A DNA stretch of 21,436 nt from Barthelona sp. PAP020 (Eukaryota > Metamonada: BaSk clade). Below, piece by piece: positions 15,623 through 21,436 of this stretch. Positions within the stretch are counted from its first letter, which is position 1. The number at the start of each line of letters is the position of its first letter. The position numbers were made by a program, and so were the translations under genes. The DNA is taken from positions 1 through 21,436 of the forward strand of contig JARQWU010000181.1 of the NCBI GenBank assembly GCA_040182905.1, read 5' to 3'. The notes under the pieces were generated by a model. That model worked only from the letters and a program-made list of their open reading frames with translations. It was not told the DNA's origin and did no database searches.

Positions 15623-16144
15623 ATGAGCGACAGCGCAACTATTTTGGACCCTCTTTTTGAAATGATTTTGGAAATGAACGAATATTTAGATCACATTAAT
15701 GATAAAACCTCAAAAAATCAAAAGAAGCATATTAAAAAGTTTCAAAAACAGTTGGGAAAAGCTATCGACACTCTATCTCAAAAATTGGAAGAAGAAGATC
15801 AAATTTTATCATTTGAAGAAATCGATGAAAACCAAATGCAGCATAATACAGTTCCGGCAGAAGAATTTTTTGAAGATATTCATCGAGAACCATTTTTTGA
15901 AGATTATGACTTTCATATTGAAAATGATATTGAAAGAAATGAAACTTTGGAACAAATATCATTTGATTCCCAAAAACTTGAAAAAATTTTACTAAAATCA
16001 CCTTTTGCTGAAAAAATTATGCTGCTTAATTTGATCAGTTACAAAGAATTGACACAGTATCTCAATAAAAATAATTTTAGTTTTTCAAAACAAAAACTTA
16101 GACAATTTATGGACGAACGTAATATTTTGTGTGATGCAAAATAG
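15623..16144 (+). CDS. Unrecognised 173-aa acidic helical protein
   Basis: The start is set at ATG 15623 (MSDSATILDPLFEMILEM), 12 nt after an initiator. Residues 1-70 are predicted helical, with a basic patch (KNQKKHIKKFQKQLGK, about 31-46) followed by an acidic coiled stretch. Residues 75-110 are acidic and aromatic (AEEFFEDIHREPFFEDYDF). The C-terminus (about 130-170, LLNLISYKELTQYLNKNNFS followed by KQKLRQFMDERNI) looks like a small helical or helix-turn-helix module. There is no signal peptide or membrane segment. I do not recognise the family, and the neighbours give no functional hint. Composition and initiator support a real gene. Confidence 0.7.
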   Translation: MSDSATILDPLFEMILEMNEYLDHINDKTSKNQKKHIKKFQKQLGKAIDTLSQKLEEEDQILSFEEIDENQMQHNTVPAEEFFEDIHREPFFEDYDFHIENDIERNETLEQISFDSQKLEKILLKSPFAEKIMLLNLISYKELTQYLNKNNFSFSKQKLRQFMDERNILCDAK

Positions 16145-17743
16145 TTATTATTTTCATTTTCATTTTCATAGGAAAACATTTGTTTCACACACATTAACCC
16201 ATTTCTTTCTTTAAAAATGAAATTTTTTTCTTTGCAAAAATCCATTTGATTTTTTTGTCATTGTAAATAATGTTTTATTAAATCTTTACATCGAATACGA
16301 GAGTGTAATCTTGCATTTTTGGGGAATGATTTTTCTTTTTGTAATAAAGATGTTTAAAACGTCAATAAAGAAAGCCAATCTGATGCAAATGAGAGCTAAA
16401 TTACCGTTTGCGAATCAGTGAAAATAATTCGATGACTTGTCATTTTACAAAAGCAAATTTTTGAAGGGAAAAAAATGGGAAGTTTGCCCAACAACAACAA
16501 CAATTTTTGGTTTTTTTCATGTCTCAATTTTTTTTTTACAATATCAACATTTTTACGAGTGTATCAATAATGCAATAGTTGGAGTAAATACAATTAGGGT
16601 AGTTGGAAAAACGAATCTCAAAAACATAAGCTTTATTTTTCAATCTGCTAGGAATAGAAAAATCGGAAAGACTTCATGTAATAAAAAAAATCAATAGAAC
16701 AAGTCACCAACGTTTGTCCATTTGGTGGGCAACACTGCAAACACCATAGAAATGGGTGTAATCTTTCAAAGAATGATTCAGTTTTCAAGTTTTTTCATCA
16801 ATGACATAAGTATACAGATATCTCTATTATCCTCCAAATGTTTACTTTCAAGCCAGTATTTGCAATCAAACATATTATTGGGAATCAATCTTCCAATTTC
16901 TCTCGCATTGTTTTCATCAATATTGTGAGAAAGCAGGGTATGATTCAGTTTGTCCATAAATTGGCCCTTTGACTTTGTAGTCATATCAATCAAAAATAAT
17001 GGGAAAAAAAGTTCCAGTGCTACTTGAAGATGTTTCAGATTGTTTTGATTTCGTGCCATAAGTTTCAACTCTGCAATATTGAATGATGTTATTAAGACTT
17101 CTTGTGTCTTCACACTGGTTATTTTTGGGTTAATTCATGTTCAATTTCGTTATCATTTACTCTGAAACGAAATCATTTCTTTTGTTACTGTGTTATAAAG
17201 GCTTTTACTCATTTATGGTTATTTTGTGGACAAATGATTTTATTTTTGTTTTTGATTATTTTTGTTGATTTGTAATTCAGCCTCTCACTAAAATTGAATC
17301 TTTGTTGAGATTTATGCTCAATAATATGTTTATATTACCAGATATATATTGTAATATTTCAATAAAGAATAGTTTTTCAAATGGGTCCCATTTTTTGAGA
17401 TTTTTTGATGTCCTTTTTTCTGAAATGAGAAAATTTGAAGCATTGTTGTAATTTAGAGCCTAAATTTATTCTTTAATTTATGTTTTTAAATTTTTTTTTT
17501 ATTCATATCATCGACATTCAAATCAAAACAGTTCAAATTCAAACAACTAATTTGGTTTGATTCCAGATTCTTTTTTGTTGTCTTTTAACCATTTGTGGCA
17601 CAAAAGGTAAAGATCCAGCAACCATCTGAAATAGAGCTAGATTAATAGATCTTAGCAAAAAAAGAAAATAATAATAAGTGTTTTTTATTTATTTACATAC
17701 ACTGAATTTAATGATTAGTTTTTGAATGAAGTTGTAATGCATT
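16145..17743. other. Gene-poor region, 1.6 kb
   Basis: No intact gene was recognised. The left part (16145-16640) is AT-rich with an ACA/CAA microsatellite (about 16489-16502). The middle holds a frameshifted minus-strand remnant (16648-17212). The right part (17213-17743) is AT-rich with one 49-codon open stretch on the minus strand (17688-17539) containing MVAGSLPFVPQMVKRQQKRI, not identified. Confidence 0.55.
16648..17212 (-). pseudogene. Frameshifted gene remnant
   Basis: On the minus strand a 111-codon open frame (17113-16778) has no ATG at its start and is preceded in frame by TGA. It reads like a genuine helical protein (KHLQVALELFFPLFLIDM, NAREIGRLIPNNMFDCKYWL, DICILMSLMKKLEN). At its stop the frame shifted by one base continues for 43 codons (ESFFERLHPFLWCLQC, then GQTLVTCSIDFFYYM) to TAG at 16648. 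Upstream, two more short protein-like pieces lie in other frames (SKSLYNTVTKEMISF at 17212-17153, and NDNEIEHELTQK). The pattern suggests a gene broken by small indels. The family was not recognised, and an internal ATG (LMARNQNN) could start a short intact product instead. Confidence 0.5.
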
Positions 17744-20700
17744 TTACAACTTTTGTAAATAAGTTGCAGGAGCCAACATTTTCTTCCTCGAAATTGCATC
17801 AACGCAAATCATCCAACCACGTTTCTCACCAATACATTGAAGAATGTCACCTTTCTTGAAACTTACATAGTTTTCATCAGGATTTGAATAATCATGTGTT
17901 GCCAAATACATTTGAATAGGTCTTCTTTGTTTCTTAATATTTTGATTTGGTGGTTCAGGCACTGGAATATTTGGGGAAGGAACTGCAGATTCCAATTGAT
18001 CAAAATGTGTTCCCAAATTCATTGATTCAATATCAATGTTAGATTTTGACCCATCTGAATTAGGAATTGGTGAATTATCTGAAGATTGATCAGAAACAGG
18101 TGATTGAAATTTCATGGAAAGATCTTTAAAAGTTGAAGATGGGGTTTCTTCAACTAAACCCAACAAACCAAGTGTGGAAATAGCTTTAAAAGATTTGTCT
18201 TTTTCTGTTTCCAAAATTTCTTCGTTTTCAGGCTTCACATCATTTTGATAATCAGAGTAGGAAACAAAATTTGATAATTTTGATTTAACAATAGGTTTGT
18301 GCACTTGTAATTTTCCCCCAACAGATGCTGAATCTTGAACAGTTTCAGACATGTTTGATTGTTCAACAGTTGAATCCACATTTTGTTTTGGTGTTTGAAT
18401 ATCAATCGTTTTTTCTTTCTTTATAGATTCTTTTTCTTCAGTTTTGATCTGAATAGGGCTTTTTTGTGTATTATTGAATTCCAGTTTAGAATTGGTTTCT
18501 TCTTCAGGAATAGTTTCAGTTTTTTTAGTGGATTTTCCTTTGGTTTTTTTACCTTTCTTTTTCTTTGGAAATAATTCAATCATTTCTTCAATTTTTGAAT
18601 TGATACTATCATATATTTCATTAAATTCATTTGGTTTAGAAATGGAAAGCACATAAATCTTGTTCTTTTTCCCTGTTTCAGGATTCCATGTTTGCAAATT
18701 CAAATATTTTCCATTGTCATTCTTTTTAACAGTTGCTTTGTTTGTGATAGAAAATTGCTCAATCAATTCCTTTTGTGTATTAGATCCAAACCAACCTTCT
18801 TCACGTTCAAAAATATCAATGAACAAATGCTCATAAAATACATTCGTTTCAGTTACTGCAGTTTTATAAACTAAGTCACAAAAGATTTTCATCTTGTTTG
18901 TATCAGATAACAAAGGATGCTTGATGGCATAACGAACCTTACGTATTTCTTTTCCTTCATCAATATGGGCTCCAACAAATGGTGACGCTGTATCGCTTGG
19001 TGAAATTGGAGATGTTGAAATGATATTGGGTGACAACACTTCAGAAACAGGAGATGATACAGGAACAGAGTTATCAGAATGTAATTTTGTTGAAATATCC
19101 AATGGTTTTGGTTTTTCAATGCTGAGCTCTTCAATTTTTGGTTGTTTATCTTCAATAGAAGAAATTTTTGTAATATTATCTGATATTTCTGGTTCATTTT
19201 GTTCTTTAACATTTGTTTCAACAGACAATTCACTGTCAACAACATTATTTTCAACTTTCAAAGGAATTTTTGCATTTTCAACAAAAATTTGATTTTCACT
19301 GTTATCTGTCAAATCAACAATGGGAGAAGATATGGGTTCAATTTGAATACTTTCACTAACATCAGAAGGTGTTGCCTTGTCATCAGAAATATCCATCTTC
19401 TTATCAACTATTATTTCTTCTTCACAAATATTTGCCTTTTCTTCAGTCAAAACCAACTCATGTGAAGTTTCTACAATTAAGGATTCTTTGACAATATCAT
19501 CTTGCTGATCAATTTGCTCTTTAACATTTTCATTCACATATGTCGGCAGTTCATCATTCAAAACTAAATTTTCTTTATCATCTTTTGAAACGTCTTCATT
19601 CAAAGGAACAATATCATCAGAATGTTTCTCATTGATGACATTCTTTGGCTTAAAGAGAGATTTCTTCATTGCACCTTCATTAGTTTGTATTTCCACCCTC
19701 ATTGGTGAAATGGGATGGGCAGGGGACATTTCAGCTCCATTGTATTGATAAGAATTTATTGACTGACTAGTTACAACGTCATTAATGAAATTGTGAGATT
19801 GTGAAGTAAGAGAATGACTTTGTAAAACTTGAAAAGCTTGAGGTGATTGTATCATTGGTGATTCAATAATTTTTTGTTTAGAATGATATTTTTGAACCAA
19901 GGAATCACGTAAAGTTCGCTTTTCTAATAATTTTGTTTCAAGATTTTCAATTTCTATGTTCAATTCATTGATAATAAAATCGATGTCAGCTTCTGAAGCA
20001 AAACCTAGATCCTTCAACTCATCATCAATATCATTCATTGCGTTTTCATGATTTAAAGATCCTGATAACTCAAAATATCCATCAGATTGTTTCATACGTT
20101 CAATTTCATCAGTAGTATTATCCATAATCATATTGTCACAAACAACATTTGTGTTAAGCTGTTCAAGTAAAACTTTATCGTTTTCGATTTGATTCTCTTC
20201 AATATCATTTTCAGCAGGCAAAGAATCAACGACTTCTTCGTGAGAACTCTTTTGCAATTCAATATTTGATGAATTTGATTGAGAAACTTCAATTTCCTTT
20301 TTGGGAATTAATTCTTCGACTTCATTCTCGAGTTCAGTGTTCATTCTTTTCATTTGAGTTAAAAAACCAACTTCTGCTTCCTGAGTCTCATTCATACGTT
20401 CAAACAATTTATCATTCGATTTTTCGTCAACTTCAAACACCTTCTTTGTTCGAGTAACTGGGGGAATTGTAGGTTCAATAGTAATTCTAGGTTTTCTAGC
20501 ACCACCAATTATGTTTTGCAAAACTTCAACCTCCTCATCAGACAATATATTTTTGCGCAAGTTTACAGTCAACAACGCAGGATGATCAAGTGACGCTTCA
20601 ATAATTGCTTTGCAACCTTCAAAAGTTATCTTATTATTTCCCAAAGAAAACGCTCTCAAGGAGGTGTTCATTTCGATTGCATTTGCCAAAGCAATTGCTC

Positions 20701-21292
20701 CTTCATCTGAAATACCATTGGATCCAAGTTGTAATCTACGCAAAGTAGAATTTTTTGATAATCCTTGAGCAATAATACAGGCTCCTTCATCTTCAAAATG
20801 ATTTTTTTCCAAACACAATTCTTGTAAAGTACATTCTTGTGCTTTCAAATAATTTTTCACATCAATAGCACAATTAGAGGTTATATTATTACCAGTAAGT
20901 CCTAAATATCTTAATTTAGAATTGTATAAATTGTTTAATATTAAAGTAGCAGCATTACCAATTTGATTATGAAATAAATCTAAACTTGTCAATGGTGGAA
21001 CAGGATGTTTTAATATTGATGCAATAATTGATCCGCCCTTTGATCCAATTGAATTTCCACTCAAACTTAAAGTTTCCAATCGATTCAATCTGGGTAAAAG
21101 ATGACAAATAGAAGAAATCTTATCATCAGACAAATCAATATACCGAATTGCCAACTGTTTTAATGAATGAGTTGCATTTGTTGAAATTAATTTTGAAACA
21201 AAATTCTTTGCTCCATTGTCAAAAATATCACAAGATATTTCTAATTTTTCAGGATTATCAGGAATTTCAAGAATATTTTTAATCGAAGTCAT
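17744..21292 (-). CDS. Large LRR-SH3 protein (1182 aa)
   Basis: The start is ATG 21290-21292 (MTSIKNILEIPDNPEKLEIS). Residues 18-265 are ribonuclease-inhibitor-type leucine-rich repeats of about 28 residues (LETLSLSGNSIGSKGGSIIA, LTSLDLFHNQIG, LRRLQLGSNGISDEGAIALA). A long acidic Ser/Glu/Asn-rich disordered region follows, with a coiled coil near 430-465 (INELNIEIENLETKLLEKR). Around 770-900 is a folded-looking segment (KVRYAIKHPLLSD, then FIDIFEREEGWFGSNTQ), then a Lys-rich KKKKGKKTKGKSTKK stretch. The last 55 residues are an SH3 domain (YLATHDYSNPDENYVSFKKG, then GWMICV, then APATYLQKL). SH3 and LRR modules point to a scaffold at the cytoskeleton, perhaps actin. No known family with this order was recognised. 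Confidence 0.88.
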   Translation of the reverse strand: MTSIKNILEIPDNPEKLEISCDIFDNGAKNFVSKLISTNATHSLKQLAIRYIDLSDDKISSICHLLPRLNRLETLSLSGNSIGSKGGSIIASILKHPVPPLTSLDLFHNQIGNAATLILNNLYNSKLRYLGLTGNNITSNCAIDVKNYLKAQECTLQELCLEKNHFEDEGACIIAQGLSKNSTLRRLQLGSNGISDEGAIALANAIEMNTSLRAFSLGNNKITFEGCKAIIEASLDHPALLTVNLRKNILSDEEVEVLQNIIGGARKPRITIEPTIPPVTRTKKVFEVDEKSNDKLFERMNETQEAEVGFLTQMKRMNTELENEVEELIPKKEIEVSQSNSSNIELQKSSHEEVVDSLPAENDIEENQIENDKVLLEQLNTNVVCDNMIMDNTTDEIERMKQSDGYFELSGSLNHENAMNDIDDELKDLGFASEADIDFIINELNIEIENLETKLLEKRTLRDSLVQKYHSKQKIIESPMIQSPQAFQVLQSHSLTSQSHNFINDVVTSQSINSYQYNGAEMSPAHPISPMRVEIQTNEGAMKKSLFKPKNVINEKHSDDIVPLNEDVSKDDKENLVLNDELPTYVNENVKEQIDQQDDIVKESLIVETSHELVLTEEKANICEEEIIVDKKMDISDDKATPSDVSESIQIEPISSPIVDLTDNSENQIFVENAKIPLKVENNVVDSELSVETNVKEQNEPEISDNITKISSIEDKQPKIEELSIEKPKPLDISTKLHSDNSVPVSSPVSEVLSPNIISTSPISPSDTASPFVGAHIDEGKEIRKVRYAIKHPLLSDTNKMKIFCDLVYKTAVTETNVFYEHLFIDIFEREEGWFGSNTQKELIEQFSITNKATVKKNDNGKYLNLQTWNPETGKKNKIYVLSISKPNEFNEIYDSINSKIEEMIELFPKKKKGKKTKGKSTKKTETIPEEETNSKLEFNNTQKSPIQIKTEEKESIKKEKTIDIQTPKQNVDSTVEQSNMSETVQDSASVGGKLQVHKPIVKSKLSNFVSYSDYQNDVKPENEEILETEKDKSFKAISTLGLLGLVEETPSSTFKDLSMKFQSPVSDQSSDNSPIPNSDGSKSNIDIESMNLGTHFDQLESAVPSPNIPVPEPPNQNIKKQRRPIQMYLATHDYSNPDENYVSFKKGDILQCIGEKRGWMICVDAISRKKMLAPATYLQKL

Positions 21293-21436
21293 CAAAAGGC
21301 AAAAAAAAAATTAAATTGTTTCAACCAACATGGAGCTTTTTTTGTCAAGAAATAACAACAGAAAGAAGAAAATAAATTTATGAACATATGTGTGTATGTA
21401 AAAAAGAAGACTAAAAACTGCGACGAGACATGTTTT
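21293..21436. other. Right edge, unresolved
   Basis: This is AT-rich 5' flank of the LRR-SH3 gene. On plus, an ATG at 21380 stays open for 19 codons to the window edge and contains a GTATGT (21394-21399), the same hexamer as the RPL22 donor. That is too little to call a gene. Confidence 0.3.

Noticed and set aside
16437-16697. 86-codon plus-strand frame
   Set aside because: Starts at TTG and not ATG, is rich in F/K/N from AT-rich DNA, and partly lies opposite the better supported minus-strand remnant.
17539-17688. 49-codon minus-strand open stretch containing PFVPQMVKRQQKRIWNQTKL, vaguely like the end of ribosomal protein eL39
   Set aside because: The conserved central part of eL39 is absent, there is no good start, and the similarity is limited to a few residues.
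21380-21436. 19-codon plus-strand open frame at the right edge with a GTATGT
   Set aside because: Too short, low complexity, no initiator, and the GTATGT could be chance.

Overview
The window is AT-rich eukaryotic nuclear DNA from a flagellated, intron-poor, gene-dense protist. It uses the standard code, with TAA, TAG and TGA all acting as stops. Several genes have a TCAYWTW-type initiator 6-17 nt before the ATG, spacers can be only 36-58 nt, and two very short introns are visible. This combination suggests a metamonad and most resembles Parabasalia (trichomonads). However, the intron 3' ends (TCTAAC-N4/5-TTAG) differ from the ACTAACACACAG element known in Trichomonas vaginalis, so the species is not assigned.

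Layout: (1) 1-159, minus: 5' end of a probable RhoGEF gene leaving the window. (2) 362-4512: a compact SERRATE/ARS2-like protein (+), ribosomal protein eL22 (-, two-codon first exon plus 38-nt intron), CDC20-type APC/C activator (+), elongin C (+) and a CFAP97-like protein (+, 41-nt intron). (3) 4513-5323: gene-free by intact ORFs, with what looks like a decayed minus-strand gene. (4) 5324-6913, minus: spliceosomal CWC22. (5) 7086-10504, plus: CEP78, a CMGC-type kinase with an unusual catalytic loop, and IFT22/RABL5, head to tail. (6) 10805-12448, minus: secreted acyloxyacyl hydrolase (AOAH), divergent from a cysteine-rich single-pass surface protein (12731-13519, plus). (7) 13961-15094, minus: PKA regulatory subunit, whose start overlaps a possible 49-codon plus-strand ORF, followed by an unrecognised 173-aa acidic protein (15623-16144, plus). 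(8) 16145-17743: no intact gene, with a frameshifted minus-strand remnant. (9) 17744-21292, minus: a 1182-aa protein with N-terminal leucine-rich repeats, a long disordered middle and a C-terminal SH3 domain.

Together the genes show a cell with cilia and basal bodies (IFT22, CEP78, CFAP97), working splicing (CWC22 plus two introns in the same window), APC/C control, cAMP-type signalling, and a secreted enzyme expected to act on bacterial lipopolysaccharide. No tRNA, rRNA, CRISPR array or intact mobile element was seen. I found no convincing new multi-gene system. The best leads are the introns with their own 3' signature, the LRR-SH3 protein, the altered kinase loop, the altered CDC20 docking motifs and two decayed loci.
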